This document shows, one piece after another, positions 9,238 through 18,100 of a DNA stretch of 64,000 bases. The DNA lies in contig OY759511.1 of assembly GCA_963662395.1 (NCBI GenBank), positions 682,001-746,000 of the forward strand. Reading direction: 5' to 3'. The stretch comes from JAPOXR01 sp963662395. GTDB taxonomy: Bacteria; Pseudomonadota; Alphaproteobacteria; Rhodobacterales; Rhodobacteraceae. The notes under the pieces were generated by a model. It was not told the DNA's origin and did not search any database. It saw only the letters and a list, made by a program, of their open reading frames with translations. A program made the position numbers and the translations under genes. Each line of letters starts with the position of its first letter. Position 1 is the first letter of the stretch.

Positions 9238-10115
9238 TTGCATCCGGACGGAGCTGGCTGCGAACACCGGCGGCCAGGGGCTTGACGCTGGTCAGCCCGC
9301 CCTTCCTCTACGCCATCCTGCTGCTGGCGGTGCCGATCGCTGCGGTTGTCGCCTTCAGTTTCTGGACCCAGGACTATCTGGACCTGGACCGGACCCCGAC
9401 GCTGGCCAATTACAAGGAGGCCTGGACGCAGCCGATATACCGGGTGCTGATGATCCGGTCACTGCTGGTATCCGGAATCGTCACCGCCTGCACGGTCATC
9501 CTGGCCTTTCCGGTCGCCTATTACGTCTCCTTCCACGTGGCTCCCGGGCGCAAGCCGCTATGGATCTTCCTGATCACCATTCCGTTCTGGACCAGCTACC
9601 TGATGCGGATATTCCTGTGGAAGGTCATTCTCGGCTACAATGGCGTGGTGAACGGGACCTTGACCCAGCTCGGGTTCATCGAGGAGCCGCTCAGCTTCAT
9701 TCTCTACAACGTCAACGCGGTCGTCATCACCCTGAGCCATGCCTGGGCACCGTTTGCCATCCTGCCGATCTTTGTTGCCCTGGAAAAGGTGGACCGGTCA
9801 TTGCTGGAAGCAGCGGCCGATCTCGGCGAGGGAGCGCTGCACCGCTTCCTGCGGATCACGCTGCCACTGGCCCTGCCCGGCGTCATCGGGGCCTCGGTGA
9901 TCGTGTTCATCCCCACCGTTGGCGATTATGTCACGCCGCGGCTGGTCGGGGGACCTGACGGCCTTCTCATTGCCAACATGATCGAACTCCAGTTCAAGAA
10001 GGCCAATAATCCTCCGCTCGGCGCGGCGCTGGCAATCTCGTCGATGTTCATCGTCGGTGCGCTGTCACTGCTGATTGTCCGGCTGACCCGCCGCCATCTC
10101 GGGAACCTGTCGTGA
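9225..10115 (+). CDS. ABC transporter permease, PotB type
   Basis: A 296-residue inner-membrane permease with about six transmembrane helices and the cytoplasmic EAA loop (LLEAAADLGEGALHRFLRI...PLALPG), as in spermidine/putrescine importers of the PotB class. It starts at GTG 9225, inside the end of the Rieske gene, and its stop overlaps the start of the second permease. With the next two genes it forms the membrane and energising parts of an amine-type importer. No substrate-binding protein is in this operon; an orphan PotD-like protein lies at 32.5-33.5 kb. Confidence 0.92.
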   Translation: MPGLVASGRSWLRTPAARGLTLVSPPFLYAILLLAVPIAAVVAFSFWTQDYLDLDRTPTLANYKEAWTQPIYRVLMIRSLLVSGIVTACTVILAFPVAYYVSFHVAPGRKPLWIFLITIPFWTSYLMRIFLWKVILGYNGVVNGTLTQLGFIEEPLSFILYNVNAVVITLSHAWAPFAILPIFVALEKVDRSLLEAAADLGEGALHRFLRITLPLALPGVIGASVIVFIPTVGDYVTPRLVGGPDGLLIANMIELQFKKANNPPLGAALAISSMFIVGALSLLIVRLTRRHLGNLS

Positions 10116-10927
10116 TGCGAACCGGCTCGCACGGACTGATCCTGTACGTGGCCCTCTACCTGGTGTTCCTGTACGCGCCGGTGCTGCTGCTTCCCATATT
10201 CGCCTTCAACGACAGCAGCATCGTGGCCTTCCCGCTCCAGGGGTTTACCCTGCGATGGTTCGACTTGCTCCTGGAGACCGAGGCGCTGCACTCTGCGGCA
10301 AGGAACAGCATCATCGTTGCCGTGCTGACCGCGGTCATCAGCACCGCGCTTGGCCTGTGCGCCGCCCGTGCCGCCATCCGCTACCGGTTTGCCGGCAAAC
10401 GGACCATCATGGGCATGATCATGATCCCGCTGGTGCTGCCGGAGATCATCGTCGGCGTGTCACTGCTGGTGGTCATCCTGCAATCCGGGCTGGAATTGTC
10501 GCTGTGGACCATCATCCTCGGCCATGTGCTGATCTGCACCCCGTTTTGCACGGTCATCCTGTCAACGGCATTCGCCAATCTCGATCTGAGCCTCGAAGAG
10601 GCCTCCTTCGACCTCGGCGAGACCCGCTGGTCGACCTTTCGCCTGATCAGCCTGCCGCTGGTCATTCCGGGAATCATTTCGAGCGTGCTGATCGCCTTCA
10701 CCATTTCACTCGATGAATTCATCATCGCCTTTTTCCTGGCGGGTACCGAGGTGACCCTGCCCGTCTATATCTGGAGCCAGCTGCGGTTTCCGGCGAGACT
10801 TCCCAGCGTCATGGCTCTCGGCACGCTGCTGTTGCTGGTCTCGCTGATCCTGCTGGTGACGGCAGAATATGTCAGGCGCCGCGGGGCGCGAAGATCCGGC
10901 AGCGAGGGCATGGGAGGACTGTTTTGA
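10112..10927 (+). CDS. ABC transporter permease, PotC type
   Basis: A 271-residue second permease of the importer, with about six membrane helices and an EAA loop (LEEASFDLGETRWSTF...LPLVIPG). It pairs with the preceding PotB-type subunit to form the translocation pore. The start is GTG 10112 (GTGA overlap with the previous stop) or ATG 10115. Its stop overlaps the TTG start of the ATPase gene, giving a fully coupled three-gene set. Confidence 0.92.
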   Translation: MMRTGSHGLILYVALYLVFLYAPVLLLPIFAFNDSSIVAFPLQGFTLRWFDLLLETEALHSAARNSIIVAVLTAVISTALGLCAARAAIRYRFAGKRTIMGMIMIPLVLPEIIVGVSLLVVILQSGLELSLWTIILGHVLICTPFCTVILSTAFANLDLSLEEASFDLGETRWSTFRLISLPLVIPGIISSVLIAFTISLDEFIIAFFLAGTEVTLPVYIWSQLRFPARLPSVMALGTLLLLVSLILLVTAEYVRRRGARRSGSEGMGGLF

Positions 10928-12006
10928 ACACACCAATCATCAGGATCGAGAATATCACCAAGACATTCGGGCAGCTCACTGCCCTGGACCGGGTATCAGC
11001 CGACATCATGCAGGGGGAATTCTTCTCGCTTCTCGGACCCTCCGGCTGTGGAAAGACCACCCTCCTGCGGGCCATTGCCGGGTTTTCGGAACCGGATGAA
11101 GGCCAGGTCTGGATCGACGATCTGCCGATGAAGGGTGTCGAGGCGAACCGCCGGCCAACCAACATGGTGTTCCAGAGCTATGCAATCTTCCCCCACATGA
11201 CGGTGGCCGGGAATGTCGGCTTCGGCCTGCGGCGAAAACGCCTCGAGAAGGCCGAACAGGACCGGATGGTCGGCGAAGCATTGGAGATGGTGAGCCTGGC
11301 CGGCTTCGAGGACCGGGATGCGAAGAACCTGTCGGGCGGCCAGAAGCAAAGGGTGGCGCTGGCGCGGGCTCTCATACTGCGCCCGAAAGTCCTGTTGCTG
11401 GACGAGCCGTTGTCGGCACTCGACAAGAAGCTCCGCGAGCAGATGCAGTCGGAGTTGCGGAACCTTCAGCGGGCGGTGGGGATTACCTTTGTCCTCGTGA
11501 CCCATGACCAGGAAGAGGCGCTCACCATGTCCGACCGGATCGCGGTCATGTTCGAGGGGCGGATCGTGCAGGTCTCGGCCCCGAGCGACATCTACACCGC
11601 GCCGGCCACCCGGCAGGTCGCCGAGTTCCTCGGCAACATGAATTTTCTGCCGGCGGTTGTCGGCGCCAGGACGGCAACCGGGGTGACGGTCGACATCGAG
11701 GGGCTCGGCAAGGTCGAATTCCCGCCCGAACAGGCCAGATCGCACGCTCCGGGCGCCAGGGTCTCGGCCGGCATACGTCCGGAACTGCTGACGATCCTGT
11801 TCGATGAAGGCTGGCCGCATCAGCGGGCGGCGGGCACGATCGCCGACCGGGCCTATTACGGTGACATGACCTATTACGATGTCAGGCTGGAAGGTTCCGG
11901 CACCATGGTCACCATCTCCATGCGCAACACTGCCAACCGGCCGATCCTTCCGGTCGGCGCTCAGGCTCGTATCGGATGGGGTGCCGGCTCGGTGGTCCTG
12001 CTCTGA
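10924..12006 (+). CDS. ABC transporter ATPase, PotA type
   Basis: A 360-residue ATPase with Walker A (GPSGCGKTT), signature LSGGQKQRVALARAL, Walker B (LLLDEPLSALD) and the switch His in VTHDQEEAL. A C-terminal TOBE-type regulatory domain follows residue 240. This is the spermidine/putrescine (PotA) branch of the ATPases that power uptake of polyamines, betaines or similar cations. The TTG start overlaps the upstream permease stop. It is the last gene of the amine operon; the downstream gene is convergent. Confidence 0.93.
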   Translation: MNTPIIRIENITKTFGQLTALDRVSADIMQGEFFSLLGPSGCGKTTLLRAIAGFSEPDEGQVWIDDLPMKGVEANRRPTNMVFQSYAIFPHMTVAGNVGFGLRRKRLEKAEQDRMVGEALEMVSLAGFEDRDAKNLSGGQKQRVALARALILRPKVLLLDEPLSALDKKLREQMQSELRNLQRAVGITFVLVTHDQEEALTMSDRIAVMFEGRIVQVSAPSDIYTAPATRQVAEFLGNMNFLPAVVGARTATGVTVDIEGLGKVEFPPEQARSHAPGARVSAGIRPELLTILFDEGWPHQRAAGTIADRAYYGDMTYYDVRLEGSGTMVTISMRNTANRPILPVGAQARIGWGAGSVVLL

Positions 12007-12042
12007 CCGGGCCTCCGGCTGTCGCCGGCCCGCAGGACCCGT

Positions 12043-12255
12043 TCAGCCGCGTTTCCTGAAATGCGGCCGCAATGCCTGGTCCCAGCAATCATAGGCGGCA
12101 AGCGACATGACCAGCAGGGCGATGATCCAGAACGGAAAGCCGCCCCAGAAGCCGGCAAACCCCGTGGAGATGCTGTGGGCAAGACCCAGCACGAATCCGA
12201 CCACCAACCCGGTGGAGATCGTTGCCACGATCACCCTGGTCCAACCTGCCAACAT
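12043..12255 (-). CDS. Small two-helix membrane protein
   Basis: A 70-residue protein with two likely transmembrane helices (about residues 7-27 and 38-58) and a basic C-terminal tail ending FRKRG. No family is recognised. It starts 17 bp after the amidase stop on the same strand and so is probably the last gene of the TRAP-amidase operon. It converges on the ABC ATPase across 36 bp that include a GC-rich inverted repeat likely to end transcription. Confidence 0.6.
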   Translation of the reverse strand: MLAGWTRVIVATISTGLVVGFVLGLAHSISTGFAGFWGGFPFWIIALLVMSLAAYDCWDQALRPHFRKRG

Positions 12256-12271
12256 TCTTGCTCTCCCTGTT

Positions 12272-13615
12272 TCAGCCTGCCAGCTTCCGGCCCAGCTCGT
12301 CGATCAGCCACCTGGCAGTTCTCAGCAGCCGGTCATCCTCCTCGCGGCCGGCAATCAGCTGCAGACCGATCGGCAGATCCGCATTGCCGGTCAACACCGG
12401 CAAGGTCACTGCCGGCAGCCCGCAGAGGGTCCAGACGGTACAGAATACCGGATCGCCGGTGCCGCTCTCCCTCGCCGGGGCCTCACCCGGAGCGCTCGGG
12501 GCGATGATCGCATCGTAATCCCGGAAAAACAGCTCGAAATAGTGCTCCGCCGATGACTTCATGGCCAGGGCGCGACGGTAATCGGCCTCGGTTATGCTGG
12601 CGGCGCGCTCGACCACGCCCAACACCTCGGCGCTGACCAGTTCCGGATTCCTGCAGATCCTCGGACCAAGACCCCTGTTGAACTCGTAATCCATGATGAT
12701 CCGGTGGGTCTCGACCAGCGAGTCGAAGCCATCCGGCACCGCAATCCGGTCGACCTGGCCGCCCAGCAATTCGACGACATCTTCGAAGCCCTGCCGGGAA
12801 TCCTCCGAGAGACGGTCGAAATATGCCGGCTCGAACCATGCAAAGTCCGGCTCGACCGGGACCTCCTGCCGGCAGCCATCGCGCATGCGCGGCCTGGGTC
12901 CGGGCCAGGATTTGCGGTCACGGGAATCATGTCCACTGATTGCATCGGCCAATGCCGCCACATCCTCGAGTGTCCGCCCGAACACGCCAAGCTGGTCCAG
13001 GTTCGGGCAGGTCTCCAGCACGCCATCGGTGGAAATCACCCCCCGGGTCGGCTTGAAGCCGAACACGCCGCAAAAGGATGCCGGGCGAATCACCGAGCCA
13101 TTGGTCTGGCTGCCGACCGCCAGCGGGGCCTGGCAATGCGCAACCGAGGCGGCCGAGCCGCTGGAAGAGCCTCCGGGCGATTTCGTTGCGTCATGGGGAT
13201 TGGTTGTTTCGGCCGGATTCATGAAGGCCAGCTCGGTGGTCACCGTCTTGCCGAGGATGACCGCACCGGCATCGCTGAGCCGGTCGACAACAAAGGCGTT
13301 GCGACGGGCCTTGCGACCGGCAAAGAGCGGCGATCCATGCCTGGTCGGAACCGATCCGACATCGATGATGTCCTTGATGCCGACCGGCACGCCATGGAGC
13401 GCTCCCAGTGGCTTGCCGAATTTGCGACTGCGGTCAAGCCTGTCGGCCTGGTCAAGGGCATGGTCCGGATCAAGCCACTGCCAGGCCCGAAGCGTCCCGT
13501 CGGTGGAGGTTATGCGCTCGATGCAGGACTCCACCACCGATCGCGAGGTTACCCTGCCGTCCCGGATGGACCCGGCCAGCTCGAGGGCGGACAGTTCATT
13601 GAGGTGGTTGGTCAT
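12272..13615 (-). CDS. Amidase (amidase signature family)
   Basis: A 447-residue amidase-signature hydrolase. The Ser-cisSer-Lys catalytic triad is visible: Lys in GVPVGIKDIID, cis-Ser in SPGGSSSGSAASVA and the nucleophile in the GSQTNGSVIRPASFCG stretch. Such enzymes hydrolyse small amides, ureides or allophanate-like compounds. It lacks the extra C-terminal domain of allophanate hydrolase and is not a GatA candidate by context. It lies 9 bp downstream of the TRAP large permease, so its substrate is plausibly what the TRAP system imports, or a derivative. Confidence 0.9.
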   Translation of the reverse strand: MTNHLNELSALELAGSIRDGRVTSRSVVESCIERITSTDGTLRAWQWLDPDHALDQADRLDRSRKFGKPLGALHGVPVGIKDIIDVGSVPTRHGSPLFAGRKARRNAFVVDRLSDAGAVILGKTVTTELAFMNPAETTNPHDATKSPGGSSSGSAASVAHCQAPLAVGSQTNGSVIRPASFCGVFGFKPTRGVISTDGVLETCPNLDQLGVFGRTLEDVAALADAISGHDSRDRKSWPGPRPRMRDGCRQEVPVEPDFAWFEPAYFDRLSEDSRQGFEDVVELLGGQVDRIAVPDGFDSLVETHRIIMDYEFNRGLGPRICRNPELVSAEVLGVVERAASITEADYRRALAMKSSAEHYFELFFRDYDAIIAPSAPGEAPARESGTGDPVFCTVWTLCGLPAVTLPVLTGNADLPIGLQLIAGREEDDRLLRTARWLIDELGRKLAG

Positions 13616-13624
13616 GCCGGCCGA

Positions 13625-14989
13625 TCACGGAATGTATGCGCCGAACAGGTAGTCCGGCAGCCACAGGGCAATTGCCGGGAACTGGTACATGAGAATCATG
13701 GCGAAGATCACGATGGCCAGATAGGGAAGAATGCCCTTGAAGATGTCCATCAACTCGATCTGGGAGCGCAGCACCCCCTTCAGGTAATAGGCCGACATCG
13801 CCATTGGCGGGGTCAGGAACGATGTCTGCAAATTCAGCGCCACCAGCATGGCGAAGAAATACGGGTTGACGTTGAAGGTATCGAGCATCGGCAGAAAGAT
13901 CGGCACGAAAATGATCAGGATTTCCGACCATTCCAGCGGCCAGCCCAAGAGGAAGATGATCAGCTGCACCAGCACCAGGAATTGCCATGGCTGCAATTCC
14001 ATGCCCAGGATCCAGTGCTCGATCAGGTCATGGCCTCCCAGGTAGGAGAATACCGAGGCAAAGGTCCAGGAACCGACAAAGAGCCAGCACACCATGGCCG
14101 TGGCCTTCGCGGTCAGGAACACGCTGTCCTTGACCTTCCTCCAGTTCAGCGACCGGTAGAGGAAGGCAAGCACCAGCCCTCCCAGGGCACCCATTGCCGC
14201 CGCCTCGGCCGGGGTTGCCAGCCCACCGAGGATCGAGCCCAGCACCAGCATGATCAGGATTGTCAGCGGAACGAAGGAAATCAGCAACTCCCGGTAGACC
14301 GTCAGTCGGCTCGGGACATGCTCGCTCTTCGGCTTCGGGGCGATGGCGGGATTCAGGAATGCCCGGATCATCACGTAGAGGATGTAGAGGCCCGACAACA
14401 GCAGGCCGGGAAACATTGCCGCCGCATACAGCCGAAGCGGTGACAATTCGGCAATCGCCGCATAGACAATCAGCATGATTGATGGCGGGATCAGGATACC
14501 GAGCGTGCCACCGGCACAGATCACGCCGGAGGCGAACCTCTTGTCGTAGGAGGCGTTGGCCATGGCCGGAAAGGCCAGGAGACCCATCAGCGTCACCACC
14601 GCACCGACGATCCCCGACGCCGTCGAGAACACCGTGCAGGTAATGAGCGCGGCAATCGCCATCGAGCCCGGCATGTTGCGGGCCGCCATCTGCAACGAGT
14701 AGAACAGCCGGTCGACGATATTGGCCCGCTCGACCACGTAGCCCATGAACAGGAACAGCGGGATGGCGACCAGCGTGTCATTCTCCATCACCGAGTAGGT
14801 GTTCTGGTTGAGCAGGTAGAAGATGTTGTTGTTGAGCAGGTCGGCAAAGGTCTCGGCGCCGCCCTGGTAATAGGCGTAGTAGCCAAACGCCACGCCGATC
14901 GCCAGCAGGGTGAAGGCGATCGGGAAGCCGAGCAACACCAGCACGATGAAGATGCTCAGCATCAGGATGGCAATTTCGGGATTTGTCAT
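13625..14989 (-). CDS. dctM: TRAP transporter large permease (DctM)
   Basis: A 454-residue integral membrane protein with about 11-12 helices and the DctM pattern (GFPIAFTLLAIGV near the start, GGTLGILIPPSIMLIVYA in the middle). It forms the Na+-coupled translocation pore of a tripartite carboxylate-type transporter. I chose ATG 14989, since the longer upstream frame is rich in Arg, Gly and Pro and overlaps the dctQ gene. It is followed 9 bp later by the amidase. Confidence 0.94.
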   Translation of the reverse strand: MTNPEIAILMLSIFIVLVLLGFPIAFTLLAIGVAFGYYAYYQGGAETFADLLNNNIFYLLNQNTYSVMENDTLVAIPLFLFMGYVVERANIVDRLFYSLQMAARNMPGSMAIAALITCTVFSTASGIVGAVVTLMGLLAFPAMANASYDKRFASGVICAGGTLGILIPPSIMLIVYAAIAELSPLRLYAAAMFPGLLLSGLYILYVMIRAFLNPAIAPKPKSEHVPSRLTVYRELLISFVPLTILIMLVLGSILGGLATPAEAAAMGALGGLVLAFLYRSLNWRKVKDSVFLTAKATAMVCWLFVGSWTFASVFSYLGGHDLIEHWILGMELQPWQFLVLVQLIIFLLGWPLEWSEILIIFVPIFLPMLDTFNVNPYFFAMLVALNLQTSFLTPPMAMSAYYLKGVLRSQIELMDIFKGILPYLAIVIFAMILMYQFPAIALWLPDYLFGAYIP

Positions 14990-15059
14990 CTGCGGCTCCC
15001 GGGAGGTACCGGCGGTACCGGCGTCACCACGTTCCTGCAAGGTGCCATCGGGGCCGGCA

Positions 15060-15632
15060 TCACCGCGACTCGGCCTCTGTCTGCCGGATGAGAATGTCCT
15101 CGGTCTCCCGGACATCTTCCAGCCGCTCCATCCAGGCGCCGGTCTGCATGGCCCGCCAGCACCTGGCCATCTCGGCAATGCCCTGCAGGATCAGCAGGAA
15201 TCCGGCGACCGGTATCAGGGATTTGAAGAAATAGATCTGGATCCGGGCCGGGCTGTTCCAGCTGACTTCCTGATAGCGCCAGCTGTCGGCGGCAATCTCG
15301 TAGCCAAACCAGAACAGGGCCAGCATTCCAGGGAAGAAAAACAGGATGTAGAGCACGAAATCGACCCGGGCCTGCCATTTCACCGGAAACAGCCGGTAGA
15401 GGACATCGCCCCGGACATGCGAATCCTGGGCCAGAGCGTAGGGGCCGGCCATCAGGAACAGCGCTCCGTACATCTGGACCATCATGTCGAACGCCCAGAC
15501 GGTCGGCGCGTTGAACACGTAGCGGACCACGACCTCGTAGGCGACGGACAGGGTCAACACCAGTATGCACCAGCCGAATGCACGGCCGGTCCACACGCTG
15601 AGGCCCTCGATCGTGTAAATCAATCGACGCAT
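15060..15632 (-). CDS. dctQ: TRAP transporter small permease (DctQ)
   Basis: A 190-residue four-helix membrane protein of the DctQ family, which bridges the binding protein and DctM in TRAP transporters. Helices are seen at about residues 15-35, 50-70, 90-110 and 130-150. Length is typical. It lies between dctP and dctM on the same strand; a perfect inverted repeat (15651-15673) separates it from dctP. Confidence 0.92.
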   Translation of the reverse strand: MRRLIYTIEGLSVWTGRAFGWCILVLTLSVAYEVVVRYVFNAPTVWAFDMMVQMYGALFLMAGPYALAQDSHVRGDVLYRLFPVKWQARVDFVLYILFFFPGMLALFWFGYEIAADSWRYQEVSWNSPARIQIYFFKSLIPVAGFLLILQGIAEMARCWRAMQTGAWMERLEDVRETEDILIRQTEAESR

Positions 15633-15650
15633 GCGTATGTCCGGGAAGAG

Positions 15651-15673
15651 CGGGAGGCCGGTCCGGCCTCCCG
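15651..15673 (-). terminator. Perfect stem-loop between dctP and dctQ
   Basis: An 11-bp perfect inverted repeat with a 1-nt centre (GGGAGGCCGG / CCGGCCTCCC core) lies in the 54-bp gap after the binding-protein gene. There is no T-run after it on the minus strand, so it is more likely a partial terminator or a 3' RNA-stabilising element that gives extra dctP expression relative to dctQM, as is common behind binding-protein genes. That role is inference. Confidence 0.6.
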
Positions 15674-15686
15674 TGACAAGTTGCTA

Positions 15687-16793
15687 CTAGCTACCAAAAT
15701 AATGCGCGTAGGCCAGCTTGTAGTCAGGCTGGTTGAGGTTCAGGTAACCCATCACCTCCTCGGCATAGGCCTTCTGGCTGTCAATGACCTTGGCAAAGAA
15801 CTGATCCTCGCTGGCCAGGCGGTCGATGACCACGTCCCATGCCTTGAGCTGCTCGGCCATGACCGAATCCGGAGTACGGTAGACATTCACACCATGTCCC
15901 TCACGCAGGGTCACGAGGTCGGATGCGTATCTCCTGGTGTTGTGCCAGTAGAAGTTGGAATTTTCCGCCTCCGAGGCATGCCTCAGGATGGCCTGAAGCT
16001 CCGGCGACAGCGATTCGTACGTCTTGCGGTTGAAGGAGACCTCGAAGAACTCCTGGCTCTGGTGAAACGACGCCAGGTGATAGTGCTTGGACACATCCTG
16101 CATGCCGAAGTCACGGTCGGAGGTCGGATTGTTGAACTCGGCCGCATCGATCAGTCCGGACTTCATGGCCGGCTGGATTTCGCCGCCGGGCAGCTGGACA
16201 ACCGACATCCCCATTTCCAGGAGAACATCTGCCGCCAGTCCGACTGTCCGGTATTTCAGACCCGACATCTGGCTGGCATCTTTGATCTCCTCCTTGAACC
16301 AGCCAAGCGGCTGGGCCGGCATCGGGCTGTTGAAGAACGAAATGATGTTCAGCTGCAGTGAGTCCATCAACTCCTCGAACAGCTCCTGCCCGCCACCGTA
16401 ATGCACCCATCCGAGCACTTCCTGGCTTGACCATCCGAAGCAGGGGCCGGTGCCGAACAGCGAGGCGGTCTTCGACTTCGAATACCAGTAGGCCGGGACG
16501 TAATGGCAGGCATCGAGCACGCCGCGGTGAACCGCATCCTGCATCTGGCTGGTCTTCACCACCGAATTGACGGCCAGCAGGTCGATTTTCAGCGCATCGC
16601 CCGCCATGGCGTGAACACGATCGACATAGGATTGAGCATTCTCGAGAAAGATGCCGCCGCCCCAGGCGGCCTGCATCTTCAGGGTAACCGGTTCGGCCCG
16701 GGCGATTGACGGTGCAGCCAGCGCTCCGGCCGAGGCGGTTGCAGCCAAGGCGCCACCGCGCAGGAATTTCCGGCGATTCAGGTTCTCTGACAT
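15687..16793 (-). CDS. dctP: TRAP substrate-binding protein (DctP/TakP-like)
   Basis: A 368-residue periplasmic binding protein. The N-terminus has a twin-arginine export motif (NRRKFLRGG) and an Ala-rich hydrophobic stretch ending ARA, so it is probably exported folded by Tat. The mature part resembles the 2-oxo acid-binding TakP branch (WYSKSKTASLFGTGPCFGWS, HYGGGQELFEEL, SGLIDAAEF). The second ATG (16793) fits the GAGGAGG ribosome site better than the one at 16796. First gene of the TRAP-amidase operon. Confidence 0.93.
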   Translation of the reverse strand: MSENLNRRKFLRGGALAATASAGALAAPSIARAEPVTLKMQAAWGGGIFLENAQSYVDRVHAMAGDALKIDLLAVNSVVKTSQMQDAVHRGVLDACHYVPAYWYSKSKTASLFGTGPCFGWSSQEVLGWVHYGGGQELFEELMDSLQLNIISFFNSPMPAQPLGWFKEEIKDASQMSGLKYRTVGLAADVLLEMGMSVVQLPGGEIQPAMKSGLIDAAEFNNPTSDRDFGMQDVSKHYHLASFHQSQEFFEVSFNRKTYESLSPELQAILRHASEAENSNFYWHNTRRYASDLVTLREGHGVNVYRTPDSVMAEQLKAWDVVIDRLASEDQFFAKVIDSQKAYAEEVMGYLNLNQPDYKLAYAHYFGS

Positions 16794-16796
16794 CAT

Positions 16797-17100
16797 TGCC
16801 TCCTCTCTGATAGTAATTCAGTCAGTCACAACGGGACATATTTCATAACCCGCCCGCAAGCAACTCCGCGTCTGGGGTTGCGGGAGTGATTGGCAAGATG
16901 ACTCGGGGACAAGCGAAGTGACCCTGCTGCCTGCAACTGCAAGACGGTTTGGTGCTCCTGAAGGGGATGAGGTGTGGAGTACCTCCTGTGTGGCCAGTTT
17001 ATGGAACTTTCGTCACCCAGGGAGATTCTGGCACAATACCACTTGACGAGCCTGGATGCCGATACCTCGACCGCCAGACTCCAAAATACATCAGGCCAAT
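16797..17100. other. Intergenic region, TRAP operon promoter side
   Basis: About 300 bp between dctP and the small-gene cluster. The left edge carries the dctP ribosome site (GAGAGGAGG). No open frame here looks like a protein, and no repeat or RNA gene was recognised. The base composition becomes visibly more AT-rich to the right, entering the small-gene cluster. Confidence 0.4.
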
Positions 17101-17304
17101 CTAATTGGTTCTCTCGTTCCTGCCGGGGGTCAGGGCAGCAATTGGAAATGAACCGTAGGTGGTTTCACCAGTTGAAGCAAACCAGACACAATGGACTAAC
17201 TGCCTTTCACCAGCGACATCATCGTCAATATCCCTGACAGTCATCAATGGTCCCCCGGAATTCAGACGGACAACCTTCCCGATCCCGATATCATTTTCCC
17301 CCAT
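17101..17304 (-). CDS. DUF2158 (YodC-like) small protein
   Basis: A 67-residue protein with the DUF2158 pattern: IGKVVRLNSGGPLMTV near the N-terminus followed by a short acidic linker and the strand VHCVWFAS. YodC-family proteins are small beta-rich proteins of unknown function, often in accessory regions. The start overlaps the end of the upstream 105-residue gene by 14 bp in another frame. Third gene of a compact three-gene unit. Confidence 0.75.
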   Translation of the reverse strand: MGENDIGIGKVVRLNSGGPLMTVRDIDDDVAGERQLVHCVWFASTGETTYGSFPIAALTPGRNERTN

Positions 17305-17608
17305 TAGTCACCTCCGGTTCAATTTCCTTGGGAACGACTTTTAGTTCAATATCAAAGGAAACAACGTTGAATATGATCGTCGCCACAAACACGATTACAG
17401 CAACTCCTCCGGTTATAGCATACACACCTCTTTCCAGTGATCTTATCCGATGCTTCAGTGACTCCATTTGGTTGTTCATGTCGCCTTTAAGTGAGTCTAG
17501 GTTGCCATTTATTGAATTGAGGCTGTGCATTACCCACTCCGACGGTGCGGAATTAGGGTCAGGCGGTTGGCGATCAGGTGGCGCTTGGGGTTGCTGAGCG
17601 GTTGTCAA
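17291..17608 (-). CDS. Coiled-coil protein with one TM helix
   Basis: A 105-residue protein. A Pro/Gln-rich N-terminus is followed by a heptad-like segment (residues about 25-60: SLNSINGNLDSLKGDMNNQ) and a single membrane helix (YAITGGVAVIVFVATIIF). No known family. It begins at a TTG whose last bases form the stop of the previous gene (TTGA), and its own end overlaps the DUF2158 gene, so all three are probably coupled. The composition is more AT-rich than the flanking operons, suggesting transfer. Confidence 0.6.
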   Translation of the reverse strand: MTTAQQPQAPPDRQPPDPNSAPSEWVMHSLNSINGNLDSLKGDMNNQMESLKHRIRSLERGVYAITGGVAVIVFVATIIFNVVSFDIELKVVPKEIEPEVTNGGK

Positions 17609-17883
17609 CTGCTCACTCTTTGCTTGGTGCTAATCCATTCCCAGAGATTGGGATCATATCTTCCCCAGTAATTGAATACAGGAACGATGATGCCTGATGT
17701 CCTCGGAACTGAGTCACTATTGCCAAAACCGAGATTCACGCCGACCTCGATCGTTGTATCCGTTTCACTGGAAATAAAGAACACGCCGTTCCCAGCGTTA
17801 TAATGTGCGTTGGCGTAGTGCTTGATGATATTGCTCTCGACAACTTGCGGTTGCTGTAATCCAAAAACGGCGTAGATGGTCAT
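17605..17883 (-). CDS. Hypothetical protein of three-gene unit
   Basis: A 92-residue soluble protein (starts MTIYAVFGLQQPQVVE, ends ISTKQRVSS) with no membrane helix and no recognisable domain. It has an alternating beta-like composition (TTIEVGVNLGFG, GIIVPVFNYW). First clear gene of the overlapping small-gene unit. A further 64-codon frame overlaps its start upstream but was not accepted. Function unknown. Confidence 0.55.
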   Translation of the reverse strand: MTIYAVFGLQQPQVVESNIIKHYANAHYNAGNGVFFISSETDTTIEVGVNLGFGNSDSVPRTSGIIVPVFNYWGRYDPNLWEWISTKQRVSS

Positions 17884-18100
17884 TGTTCAACCTGACATTC
17901 CTTCTTGAAATGCTTGGGTCTCCGATTTTCCACTGGTCGGGAGAAACTCACTTTGCGGGTTCGTAATTCTCGCGCTTGGCATACCAAAACGCTGTCAAAA
18001 ATCCCCGTTGACGGCCAACCCGGCCAACTGTTGGGCGGGATCGTCAACTTACAGAGGTCTGTCTGGCCCATCAACGCTTCCTTGACTCAGCACCAAACTA

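Noticed and set aside
12704..14443. 579-codon plus-strand open frame
   Set aside because: Antisense to the amidase and TRAP permease genes; the composition is His/Gln/Arg-rich with no domain.
14910..16361. 483-codon plus-strand open frame
   Set aside because: Antisense to dctM, dctQ and dctP; no recognisable protein features.
17880..18074. 64-codon minus-strand frame overlapping the small-gene unit by ATGA
   Set aside because: The overlap is suggestive, but the product (MMGQTDLCKLTIPPNSWPG...) has no protein-like pattern and the region abuts an IS; evidence is insufficient.
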